NCBI GenBank assembly: GCA_022457065.1
Contig: JAJGBQ010000004.1
Coordinates: forward strand, 434,001 to 498,000
Reading direction: 5' to 3'
From: Curvularia sp. ZM96
Lineage: Eukaryota > Ascomycota > Dothideomycetes > Pleosporales > Pleosporaceae
DNA length: 64,000 nt
Shown: positions 1 through 10,197 of the stretch, piece after piece
Layout of the letters: each line of letters starts with the position of its first letter
How positions within the stretch are numbered: position 1 is the stretch's first letter
The notes under the pieces: generated by a model
Told to the model about the DNA's origin: nothing
The model's database searches: none
What the model saw: the letters and a program-made list of their open reading frames with translations, nothing else
Translations under genes and position numbers: made by a program

Positions 1-74
1 TTTTATATCTCTCTCAAAAGACTGAACTCGAAGGGCAAAAGGAGAATGGGGGGAGAAAGAGAGAGAAAACGTAC

Positions 75-179
75 CTTGAGCTGCTCATCGTTGCTAGGTC
101 CTTGCTTGCCCGCCGCCTTGAGCTTGTCGCCCATGTCGCGGATCTTCTGGTAGACTTCGGTGTACTTTGCGGACGGCAT
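75..179 (-). CDS. Acyl-CoA-binding protein-like, first exon only (partial)
   Basis: Only the first coding exon lies in the window: ATG at 179 reading leftwards to a GTAC donor at 74, exactly 35 codons, after which the gene continues off the left edge. The product begins MPSAKYTEVYQKIRDMG and ends with PSNDEQLK. That ending resembles the conserved start of helix 2 in acyl-CoA-binding proteins (P-S/T-x-D/E-E-L), small cytosolic carriers of long-chain acyl-CoA esters, but the diagnostic YxxYKQ segment would be in the next exon and cannot be seen. An alternative is another small helical protein. The assignment rests on one short motif and a family-typical N-terminal helix, so confidence is moderate at best. 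Confidence 0.45.
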
Positions 180-698
180 TTTGGCTTCTTGGTAGAAACG
201 AATAACAGAGGTAAAGGTGGGTTTGGTAGTAGAAAAAGGAGGACGTGTGATGGGGAGTTGGAAGAAGGAGGGGGAGGGGGGAGTTCGAGAATCAGGGCCC
301 GGTAGCTAAGCTGCTTTGGTGGGGCACATGCACATGTGTGTGCCCCGCTCTGGCATGGTGGCCCTTATGACGTTGACGGGGCTTTTACCTGGTGGTATTA
401 CTGCAGGATAAGATTCTCAACATGTTTTGTGTTACTCTTTGCATGTTGGACATGGGCAAAAAAAGGTCAACAGTTTTGTGAAATGCATGGTTTCCTATCT
501 AGCAGAAATTATCTCACTGTCTAGCTCAATGTCCCCATACATGCATCAACCCCCCGTCTTGTGTTCGTTTCTCGTCTTTGCTCTTGGGTATCTTCTCCCA
601 TCGTAAGATTGTTGCACACAAAATATGCAAGTAATGTCGCAGTGTACAGAAGAAAGGTAAAAAAAGGTTGGGTATCATGAAACGGATCGGATAGCAAT
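180..698. other. Intergenic: leader of the left-edge gene and GAL7 3' flank
   Basis: No supportable gene. The left part is the 5' flank of the minus-strand gene starting at 179, with purine-rich runs. The right part is the 3' flank of the GAL7 homolog. Short open frames here lack family resemblance and splice-compatible partners. Confidence 0.6.
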
Positions 699-2059
699 CT
701 AGTGACTACCGTTAACACCGTTCACGCCATTTACACCATTGGTTATTGGCGAAGCCTCGAGCTTCCTACGATAAAGCTCGCCATCACAAGCCCGTAGGCG
801 CTCCGCTGCTTGCTCTGGGGTAATGTCGCGCTGAGGCTCGGCCATCATCTCGTAGCCGACCTGGAACTTGCGGACCGTAGCACTTCGAAGTAGCGGTGGA
901 TAGAAGTGGATATGGAAGTGGCTGCAGTCAATCTCGTCGGCTGTTCCCGTAAGAGGGGCTTGGTGCAGTCCCATGCCTGATTTCATTAGCACACCCATCT
1001 ACCACCCAGCCGAGTTTGGCCGACTTACTGTATGGGAACTGTGTCTCGAAGAGGTTGTCGTACCGCCTCGTAATCTCAGCAATAGCCTCTGCCAAATGTG
1101 CACGCTCGTCTTTTGTGAAGTCGACCAGCGACCGTTTGTGCTGCTTGGAGACAATCATAACCTCAAATGGCCAGACAGCCCAGTAGGGGACGCCGGCCCA
1201 GAAGCTCTCATTCTCGAACACGGTGCGCGTCTTCTCCTTGGATTCCAAGTCGGCGTAGTCTACGAGCATGTGGGAACCACCGTGCTCTTTGCGGTACTTG
1301 CTCAACTGCACAAGTTCGGTTGCAGGCTCTTCAGGAAACGAGGTGGTTGTCCAGATCTGACCATGAGGGTGGGGATTCGAGCAGCCCATTGCTGTGCCTT
1401 TGTTCTCAAAGATTTGCATGTAACGGTACTGCGCACTTGGTGGGTCAAGAGGTCCTTGTGATAGCGGGGGAATGTTGATAGCCGAAGCAAGTTTGGCCAG
1501 CGGCGACTTTGGATCCAGGTGGGCGACGTAAATGTTGGTCCAGGTCTCTATGATGGGGACAATCTGAGCGGGTGACATGTCGGCAAGCGTGAGGTTGTGA
1601 GAGGGGGAGAAACAGATGACATAGCATTTTCCAGTGACGGCTTCGGCGCGGAGTAGGCGTGATGCAAGCGACCCATCCTTGGAGTCTGGGTGGTATTCTT
1701 GTTGCTCTTCCATTACGGCACTGTAGTCGTTGACAAAGACAAAGGTACTCTCAAATTTGGGATTGTGCTCGCCATTAGCCCGCGTGTTTGACGGACATAG
1801 ATAACACTGTTTAGGTTAGTAGTGCCACTCACGCATGTGGATTTCCTCGGCTACCTTGGGGTCATATTCGGGAAGCGTCGTCTTCGAGGGCGACTCTTGC
1901 ATGCCTCTGCGGAGAAATTAGGTGTCTGTCCGGTGGAGACTTAGACAACTATACTTACTGCCATGGGCGCTTTGTACGGTGCGGAGAGACTAGGACCCAA
2001 CTTCCTCGCAGCAGGTTGAAGCGCCTGTGGGAGATATCGTTCAAGACCGGGTCAGTCAT
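699..2059 (-). CDS. GAL7: Galactose-1-phosphate uridylyltransferase (GALT, Leloir pathway)
   Basis: Transfers UMP from UDP-glucose to galactose-1-phosphate in the cytosolic Leloir pathway. Four exons (minus strand): 2059-1959, 1906-1855, 1806-1029 and 976-699, giving 402 residues, a little longer than the usual 350-380. Introns are 52, 48 and 52 nt with GTAAGT or GTAGCC donors, and an ACTAAC branch site is visible in the second. The protein shows RRFNLLRGSWVLVSPHR near the N-terminus, the zinc-site-like CYLC pair at the start of exon 3, the catalytic NPHPHGQIW box whose HPH histidine forms the uridylyl intermediate, the FPYSMGLHQAP block built across the last intron, and HFHIHFYPP near the C-terminus. 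The C-terminus ends in a short NGV repeat tail not typical of the family. It is divergent from the YIPF6 homolog across 323 bp. Identification is secure. Confidence 0.96.
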
Positions 2060-2382
2060 GGTGGGCAGAGTTTTGCCGGTGCAGAATGCGGGGTGAGCAG
2101 AAGCGGCTTTCACGGGGCTGTATGGATATACATGACTATATATGAGCGTACCAGACGGCCGCCGGGGCGAATGCAGCCTGGCCTGGAGCGGTGCACGCTA
2201 ACGGATCAAGCTTTCCCTGTCGGCGGAACGCTAGCCCGAAGCGGTATCGCACCCTCTCCCACGCTCGCCGGGAGCTTGCGCGTTGACGTTGAGGACAGCA
2301 GAGCCTCTCCATCAACCCACGATACCTGCCCGATTGGAGAAGTAGCCCGCGACCCGCGACCGCAGGGCTTTGCACCGAAACC
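2060..2382. promoter_or_regulatory. Shared divergent promoter region of GAL7 and the YIPF6 homolog
   Basis: 323 bp separate the two start codons, so both promoters must lie here or overlap the leaders. GCGGGG at 2088-2093 and CCGGGG at 2162-2167 match the CreA consensus SYGGRG, but such matches are expected by chance at about this density. No clear TATA box in a standard place. Confidence 0.5.
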
Positions 2383-3397
2383 ATGGCGGCAATGATGCCC
2401 AGTTCCGCAACGTCTGGCAACCCCTACGATGACGACGCAGTGGAGCGTGACTTGATTGACCCAGACGATGGTGCGTTGCATGCAGCAGCTACCTGCCCAC
2501 CCCTCCAGATGTATATACATGTGGGTGGTGAGCTAACCATCACCAGCTACTCTCGATGACCTCGACGATCCTCTCCAAGGCACGTCGGACCGCGCGCCGC
2601 TGACGGGCAACATCCAGCGCAATGCCGCCCAGACGCAGTCGTACTTGACCTCGAGCATTCCCGGCGAGGACCGCCGCGCGCCCACCAACACCATTGACGA
2701 GACGGTATGGGAGACGCTGTCGAGAGACATTTTTGCTATTTGGGAGAAGATGAAGCAGGTGCTGTACCCCAAGTACCTGCTGGGCGGCATGATGCAACGC
2801 GGCGGAGGCATTGGTGCTGCAGAACGCGGTGAAGCAGACGGCGTCGGCGGCCGCCTCAGGAACATTGCGGGCAGATGGCCGGATGCCGATGTCATTCTCC
2901 AGGGCGGCATGAGCGAGGGACTGAGAGATTGGGACCTCTGGGGACCGCTCATCTTCTGCTTACTGTTGAGTTTGTTCCTCTCCTGGGGCGCAAAGGGCGA
3001 CCAGAAGGACCTCGTCTTCTCGGGCGTCTTTGCCATGGTGTGGATTGGAGAGGCTGTGGTGACGCTACAGATCAAGCTCCTCGGAGGAAACATGTTCGTA
3101 CCCGCTTCTCGCACATTGACAAAGATGCATGCTAACCCTGTGCCCAGCGCCTTCTTCCAGTCCATCTCCATCATCGGCTACACGCTGTTCCCGCTTGTCA
3201 TTGCCTCGGTCCTCAGCGCTTTCGGGGTACCCGTCATTATCCGCATACCCGTCTATGTTGTGCTCATTGCATGGTCGCTGGCAGCTGGTGTAAGCATCAT
3301 GGGCGGGTCGGGCGTTGTGAGAAACCGTGTCGGGATCGCAGTATACCCCTTGTTTGTATTTTATGTTGCGCTGGGCTGCCTTTGCTTTATCAGTTAG
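2383..3397 (+). CDS. Yip1-domain Golgi membrane protein (YIPF6/Yip4 family)
   Basis: Rab-associated five-pass membrane protein of the early secretory pathway. Three exons: 2383-2470, 2547-3093 and 3148-3397, 294 residues. Intron 1 is 76 nt with a GCTAAC branch site. Intron 2 is 54 nt, free of stops and divisible by three, so an unspliced frame looks open, but removing it restores GGNIAFFQ, the expected LGGN-FFQ join of Yip proteins. The acidic N-terminal half carries NTIDETVWETLSRDI, the typical family entry motif, then WEKMKQVLYP. Five hydrophobic segments follow, starting at LWGPLIFCLLL, LVFSGVFAMVW, SISIIGYTLFP, IIRIPVYVVLI and VYPLFVFYVAL. The start codon was chosen as the first ATG that keeps the acidic N-terminal leader in frame through intron 1; a second ATG lies three codons later. 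Confidence 0.92.
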
Positions 3398-4302
3398 AGT
3401 GGATCCTGCTACGGGTTTGTTGTAGTACTAGTAGTCTGCTGCTTGGTAGGGGATGCATGACGTGCCCCCAGGCGTTCAGGGCAAGCCCGCCAGCGATGGC
3501 GCCGAGTCGGCTGTAGACATGCTTTTGTAGATTGACTGCAACATTGTCCAATCTCGACGTGCCAGGACGCGTTTGACATGGTTCCATGATGCTGCAAGCC
3601 TGACGTGCATGCACCCAGAAAACCGCGCCGCACGCATAAGTTGCTGCCACGCGCGAGCCCATGTTTAGCCATTCCGTCTTCCCCACTTCGTCATTGGTCT
3701 TTGCAGCGACAACGCACTCGACCACGACCGACTGAAGCGCCAACCCTCTGCAACTCGGCGAATCACCCATCCCTCAGGGCGCGCTTTCACTCCTCACCCC
3801 CCACCGCAGACGCGCTCTGGCCTCGCCTGTGTAATCAAACCGTGTCCCATCGGCGCATTGCTGTGGAAATTTGGCACCCAGCGCTTTGACCGACTCCACC
3901 ACAGCTAGACCACAGGATCGACGACCGACTTCCTTCCGCTAGACGGGGCAAGCCGCAAGCAAGACGTCCGCAGAGCTTTCCGCCTCTCCGTCCTGGTTGA
4001 TACTATCGGACAAGACCTGCTGTCGGCCATTGTCTGACTGCAGCCTCGCCACTAGCTGGACAAAGCATCACCTGCGCAACCGTCACACTCAGTCACCACG
4101 ACTTGACATTCCCCTCGAGCTTGCAGTTGCTATTGTCTGTATTCAGGTATTTACACCCTGCAATTCATCTACAAGACTATATACTTGGCCCTGCGTTCGA
4201 CGCCACCCCCTACACGAGCCTTGACCGAGCTGTACTCGCTCCACCATCCATAACGCACACGACAACCCCTCTCGAAGCCTACAACAACAGCCGCCCCATA
4301 CC
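3398..4302. other. Intergenic: YIPF6 3' flank and long leader of the Ran-binding gene
   Basis: 905 bp. The right half is rich in C and short pyrimidine runs, as in fungal promoters and leaders. A 126-codon minus-strand frame (3390-3770) starts with an ATG but shows no recognisable domain and was not called. Confidence 0.5.
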
Positions 4303-6181
4303 ATGACCGACATTCCCGAGAAGCCCCATGAGGCTACCGCATCCAGCACTTCTGCCCCCGAGACCAAGGATACTACAACGGCTGCGCCGACATCTCCTGC
4401 GCCTAGCGACAAGAGCAGCGACAGTGAGGGCAAGAACGTAAGGGAGAAGTTAAAGGACACACAAATTGATGCGCCGCCCACATCACACCCCGCTTCCAAC
4501 TCCGACTCAGCCATGACTATGGCACCTAACGGCAGCGCTACCATCGGCGACCAGAGCGTCTCAGGATCAGACAGCGAGCGCGGGCGGTTACGGCGAAAGC
4601 GCAGCCGCGAGGACTTTGAAGACGACGCCGACGCGGACAAGCACCCAGAAAAGAAGATTGAACGACATACGCGCAAAAGGTCGCGAGACATCACAAAGGA
4701 CTTGGAGACCCCTATCCCCGCCAAACCTTCTGGCAGCTCCATCTCGAGTATCCAGGAGAGCGATGCCGACGAGCAAATGACGTCGCCCAACAAGGCTTCT
4801 TCGACAACAACTGCGGCTGACAAGCAGTCTGGCTCCGGTACAAGTCCGAAGAACAAGCGCACGCGTGATGAAGCTGAGAAGGATGCTGAGGCTGTGGCCG
4901 AAGGCACTGACGCTGAAACTGCAAACGGCAAGCCTGTCGAAAAGGCCGTTGGCGAGGAACGCGATCCCAAGCGGTTGCGAGACCAGGACGCATCTGAGCC
5001 CGCCACAAATGCAGCAGAGTCAAAGACCAAGGTACGTAAACTAACACGTTTACCCGACATGTTGAAATTAATATGGCTATCAGATCCCACCAGGAAGTGG
5101 ATTCGCCAATACCTCTGCCTCGTCCCCTTTTGCCGCCATGGCAGCCAAACCCCAGGAAGCAAAGGCCTCAGACAAGCCCGAGTCATTACCGCATACATCT
5201 GATGACAAATTTAAGGCCTCTGGTTTCGGTGGCTTTGCGGCGTCAGCTACGTCTCCCTTCGGTGGACTTGCCAATTCGAAGCCGAGCACCAGTTCTCCTT
5301 TTGGCGCGGCAGGCGGAAGCAAATTGTCGTCCTTTGCTGGAAGCGCAGCCCCACCAACGCTGGGTGGCAGTGGATTTGGAGCACTCGGAGGCTCTGGTAC
5401 ATCGAGTTTTGGTGGAAGTTCTTTTGGCAGCGGATTTGCAGGTCTCGGTGGTGTCAAAACACTGGGATCTTTTGCGGCGCCCGGCGGAAACCTAGAAATC
5501 AAGGGTCTCAAGGAAAAGGAGAAGCCTTTTGGAGCGGCGGCAGATGGCGAGTCTTCTGATGAGGAGGACGATGACGACGAAGACCCAGAGAGGGCTGCTG
5601 AGAAAGAGGAAAGGCAGCCCAGCCAGCCCCTTCTCTCCCAACAACGTAAGTCTCTGTTTGCGCACTTTGATTCGTAAAGCTAATTTAATCGAAGCACCCG
5701 AGACTGGCGAAGAGGGCGAGGAGACTATCTGGACCGGCCGCGCCAAGCTGTACCTCATGGCTGGCGAGGGCGCGAATCGAGCATGGAAAGAGCGCGGTGT
5801 GGGAACGTTCAAGTTCAACATAACAGTCGATGAGCCCACGAAGGCGCGTTTCGTCCTCCGCGCAGAGGGTACCCACCGTCTCCTCCTCAACGCAGCCGTC
5901 ACGCGCAAGATGGTATTTGGTGGCGATGCTCAAGGCGAGAAGCCAAAGGACGGACGTCTGCTCTTCAACTCGCCCAACCAGGACGGTGAGCTGGAGATGC
6001 ATCTACTCAGGGTAAGAATTAATCCCCCTTCCCCCATTTGCAGATGCACGAAACAGACAAGGAGCAAAAGGAATTGGAACAAAGTACATTTTGCTAACAT
6101 GAATGTTTGAAACAGATGAAGGCGGAAAACGCAAAGCAACTGTGGGAGGAGGTGAAAAGGGTTCAAGAGGAGCAGTTGTAG
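4303..6181 (+). CDS. Ran-binding protein of the RanBP3/Yrb2/Hba1 type
   Basis: Nuclear export cofactor: RanBP3-type proteins bind Ran-GTP through a RanBD1 domain and assist Crm1-dependent export. Four exons: 4303-5031, 5084-5645, 5695-6011 and 6116-6181, 557 residues, with introns of 52, 49 and 104 nt. The N-terminal 250 residues are charged and disordered, with basic NLS-like patches (RLRRKRSRED, RKRSRD, KNKRTRDE). Residues roughly 255-390 contain phenylalanine-glycine repeats (GFGG, SPFG, SSFGG), then an acidic run. The C-terminal RanBD1 domain includes WTGRAKLYLM, WKERGVGTFKFN, FVLRAEGTHRLLLNA, and ends in a short helix in the last exon (KQLWEEVKRVQEEQL). The FG-plus-RanBD order separates it from plain RanBP1; Nup50/Nup2 types also share this order, so the subfamily name is less certain than the domains. 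Confidence 0.86.
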
Positions 6182-9100
6182 GAGGCGTTCTCTTTGAACT
6201 TTGAGCAAGGCTTGTCTCTTGCCTCCTACTACCATGGCCGGCATCATCATTTTCTTGCTTTTAGTCATGGTCTTGTTTAGAACGGCGGACTGTGTAGGAA
6301 GAGAGCAGATGGTGAATATGGAGGTGCTTTGTAGGTGGATTGATTGGATCATAGCATGGCACAGCAAGCAACCGCAAGAGCAGGGTGTGTATAAAAGGAG
6401 GAGATGGTGAACATAGGGTGGCTTCTTTGGTGGCATTGGGTCCATAGCATGGCCAAGGCTAGCAAAGGGCATGACGGGGGTGTGTATACGTATGACGATG
6501 ATGGGAGGGTTTCCCACCTTTAGATTCCCTTTTTTTTCTTTGCCGTTCGTTTGGTCGTAAAAGATCAAAGTCGGGGGAGATAAAAGGACACGAAGTAATG
6601 CAAGGAAGGGAAGGGGGGAGGTGGTCTATAGACCCTTGCTTTATATACCAGAGCTTGTATGCGAGTTTTTTTATTGCTGTTATTTTGCATCCTCGTCCTT
6701 GCCCTTACTTTTCTTTCTTCAAAGTGATTGAGTGAAGGGTCGTGGGGAATAGAGTAAGAGTAGTGCATGATGAGTTTGGGGATGGAGTCTTTCTCAATGC
6801 TCTGCTTTGTCCTGGCTTATAGTAGAATAGGTGGGAGAGAGAGAGGAGGTAATGGAGAAAGGGGAAAGGGGGGTGTAGAATTGAGTGATATGCTTGTTCG
6901 GTTCAGCATAGAAAGCTAACCTCAGAGGGACTTTTAGAGGGACTGAAGGAAGATAGAAGTGTTAAAAGTAGTGTGCGTAGCCAGAGGGTGGAAAAAGACG
7001 GCGCAAAATTTGATTGACGTACTTTCGAGCTACTATGTAGACCGAGTATCTTGCAGTCCAAGGAATATTAGTTTTACTGAATAAACATGCGTTCAAGTGT
7101 TTTCCTAGGAGAGATGGTATCCACACACACAGAGAGAGGTATTCGAAATTCCATTGCACTTTCCAAGTTATGGAGCCTGGTCTGATTTCATTCTTTGTTT
7201 CATCTTTGATAACCACAACGCTCGAGTTAAAGGAACATACTACCCTATCTGTCTATCGTAAGACTCCAACCCCAGGTCTGACAGCTTTGGCTGATTCTTC
7301 TCTCGAGCCGGCTCTATCTCAGCCATATCTTGTATGTTCGACACGCTTTCCAACTTGGAATTCGTTGCCATGGCTGAGACATGATTGATTTGCTATTTGT
7401 TTGTGATTCCACCCAGGTCCTTTGGTAACGGTTTGTTCCAGTAGGATTGACTGGCTCAGCAACCGTGTCTGGACTGACGAAACACCAATAAATCTAGTTT
7501 CTTGAGCCATTCGGATATGCCTTGATCCGGAAGCCGCACTCGTACGTTATCACTCTTGGAACAGTCCAAACCCTGATGTGCGCGTGAGAATGACACCAGG
7601 AATATCCTTGTGGATGCTGGCCCCGCACTCTGCCCTATGACGTCCTTCTCGTATTGACCGTACAAGTCACGAATGCTAGTCCAACTCTAATCCAGAGTGA
7701 TACTCTGATTTCCGAGGCTGGGTTCCTCATAGTGGGATGCTGCTTAACGTTTTTAAAAAAAAAGTTGGACAGAGACAAGGGGTAGTTCCTAACGACCAGA
7801 ACATCGTGTCTAGTTATCCTAGCAAAAACAACGAGAGTAGTTTCGCCTGCAGTTTCATTTGTGGAGCTTCGGCGACATCATCGCTTTATGCCTTGGTTTC
7901 GTGTTTATGGGATCTGGATGATATAGGGCTCGACATTTGAGCGCGAAGCGGTCCTGTGGATCGTTCAGTGTCTGAAAACGGACATGATGGTTATATCTAG
8001 GTGCGCGTTGCTATGATGGCTGGACCAAGCATAAAAAACGGTGTCTTGAATGAGCGACGCGCTAGTGTGATACTGGACTCGATAGCAAACGAATGGAGAG
8101 CGGGAGGAGATTGGAGGCAGCGGCCTATTGCTACAGCGTTGTCAGCAGTGACGGTTGTCTGTGGTAGTGTGGTCATTAGTAGCTGAGCATAGAACGGGCA
8201 ACGAAGTAGTTCAAGATCATGAGCGGATGTTGCTCTGCAATGTCATGTCGACGCCGAGGATGCCGGCTGATCTGTAAGTTTGCACAGTCGAGGCAAGCGA
8301 GCCTTGTGCATATCTGTCGGATCCTACAGCGTCGTGTTCACAGGTAGCGTATTACGAATAAGCAACGGAATGACTGCAACGAGCGTTTAGCAGGATGTGT
8401 GCGACTTGTCTACTGGATGCGAGGCCATGAAGTGTGGTGACGGGTAAAGCAGACGCAGGCAGCCAACTGAGGGGGCCTAAAGAGCACCGGCACTGTTGAC
8501 ACGGACAGGTCCATGATATATTGCCGTGGTCCCGCGTAGCGTGTTGAGGTCGTGGCACAAAAGTCGCGTGATGGACGGAGGCCGTGTTTGCTTGTTGTTG
8601 GAAGGCGCCGGCCGAGCCGTGTGCTTGCAAGCGGGGAGAGGAAGGAGCGAAGAAGGCAGACGGAAGGTGCGACCGTACGGGGCCGACCAACTCAGTCAGG
8701 GTCAGCGTGCCAGTCAAGAGGGCGGAGCCGGCGGCGGGCGGGCAGAGCAAGTGTTTGGGGGCGCGGCGCAAGAGGTCCGTGGGCGCAGAACAAAACAAAG
8801 TGCGGCTTCCAGCTGGCGCGCGGTATATACATAGATAGCAGCCCGCCCCAGCTGCAGGCCGTTGGCAATGACGTTTGGGTGGCGAAGCCGTGTTTCAGCA
8901 GCGCGCGACTATCCTTGTTTATTCGTCGCCTCGCGTCGCCCACCCGCCACCGCGCCTTTGCGCCCGCAGGGGACGCGGCCACGGGCAGGCGCACACGCAG
9001 GCCGCTGTGTCGTGTTCACACGCCGAGCACGAGGCGCTGCGAAGAACGAGAGAGACACAAACAGAGGCGTGCAGCTGCACTCGATCACTCCCAGCGTGCG

Positions 9101-10197
9101 AGGCGGCGCTTGGACGCAGACGAACTTGATCTGCGCGCGCCTGCAATCTGGCCGGCGCCAAGCCCGTGCCGGCTAGCGCGCCTGCAGGTGTCGTGCGGAA
9201 CGCGCGGTGATTGGCCAGCGCCCCCCGCCCGGCCTGCTCCAAGGAATCCGCTGCTGCCGTTTCTCCTCGTCACCTACGCCCAAACCCCCCCAGGGTGTCG
9301 CATTCCTGCTCAGACACCGTCCCTCTTGATTTTTCTGCTGGCTAGCTCCCATGTTCTCGAGGCACCGCCCGGCTGCCATGCGCTCTCGCCGCACCGCCGC
9401 CCGCGCCCGCCACGGACAGGGCGGCCGGCGCCACGCTGGACGCCAGCCGCATGCTGATGTCTTGAGACCTGCAACCCCTCGGTGACTAATGCCCTCTAGC
9501 CCTCTCTCCTGGCCATGTCCTTGGGCACAGCGCACAGACCATATGCGCTAAGCCCTTCTCGCTCGCCAGCGTCGGGGCCATTCATTCTCAGGACATTCGC
9601 ACGCTCGATTCTCCACTGCCATTCTGACTCCCATACCACTCCACGCCCTCGCTGTCCTGCGAGCGCCCTCCCCTCCATCCGGCCTGCTAACATCGCAGCT
9701 GCGAGCTCCCGCCGCGTCGACAGGCCACAGTGCGCGCGCCGTTTCCTTTGTGGCCGCTGCCCCCCTCCCATCCGACTGCTCCCTCCGAAGCCGCCTCGAG
9801 CCTCTCATCCCAAACACGCAGCCTCACGGCCGGCGCACTGCATCCACCCTCGCACAGCGTCTCAATACCCTCTCTTCATGATATCCTCGCGATATCGCCC
9901 CATCAGAGACGTCCCAGAGCCTTCTTTGCCGCCCTTTTGCTCCTCCGCCCGCGCTGCAACGGGACACGCAAGCCTCTTCTCCCTGGCTGCCTCTGCTCTA
10001 TAGGCGCTCGAGTCCTCACCGCTCCATACTCACCTCGTTGGCGCTGCTCATTGCTTTCGTCTCGAGTCGCCGTTGGTAGCACTGCCCTCCTTGTCCGCGT
10101 CCTGGGCGTCATGCGATCCCCACAACACACATCTTGAGTACCCACTACACCACCACCACCAACAACACCACACGTTACCGAGCCTGCCTGCCAGATT
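6182..10197. other. Long non-coding stretch between the Ran-binding gene and the Set3-type gene
   Basis: About 4 kb. 6182-7000 looks like 3' UTR and flank with purine-rich runs. 7000-8300 shows nothing recognisable. 8500-10197 is GC-rich and turns strongly pyrimidine-rich towards the Set3-type start codon, consistent with a long promoter and leader; a TATA-like GTATATAC occurs near 8822. Long overlapping frames in the GC-rich part are Arg/Pro/Ala-rich composition artefacts. No tRNA-like boxes seen. Confidence 0.5.

Noticed and set aside
2088..2167. Two SYGGRG (CreA-type) sites in the GAL7/YIPF6 promoter
   Set aside because: The six-base degenerate motif is expected about once or twice in 323 bp on two strands, so this alone is no evidence of CreA control.
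3390..3770. 126-codon minus-strand frame after the YIPF6 gene
   Set aside because: Starts with ATG but has no recognisable motif and overlaps the 3' flank and leader DNA of flanking genes.
8552..9457. 301-codon plus-strand frame upstream of the Set3-type gene
   Set aside because: Arg/Pro/Ala-rich composition and equally long frames on the opposite strand; no domain. It is a product of GC-rich promoter DNA.
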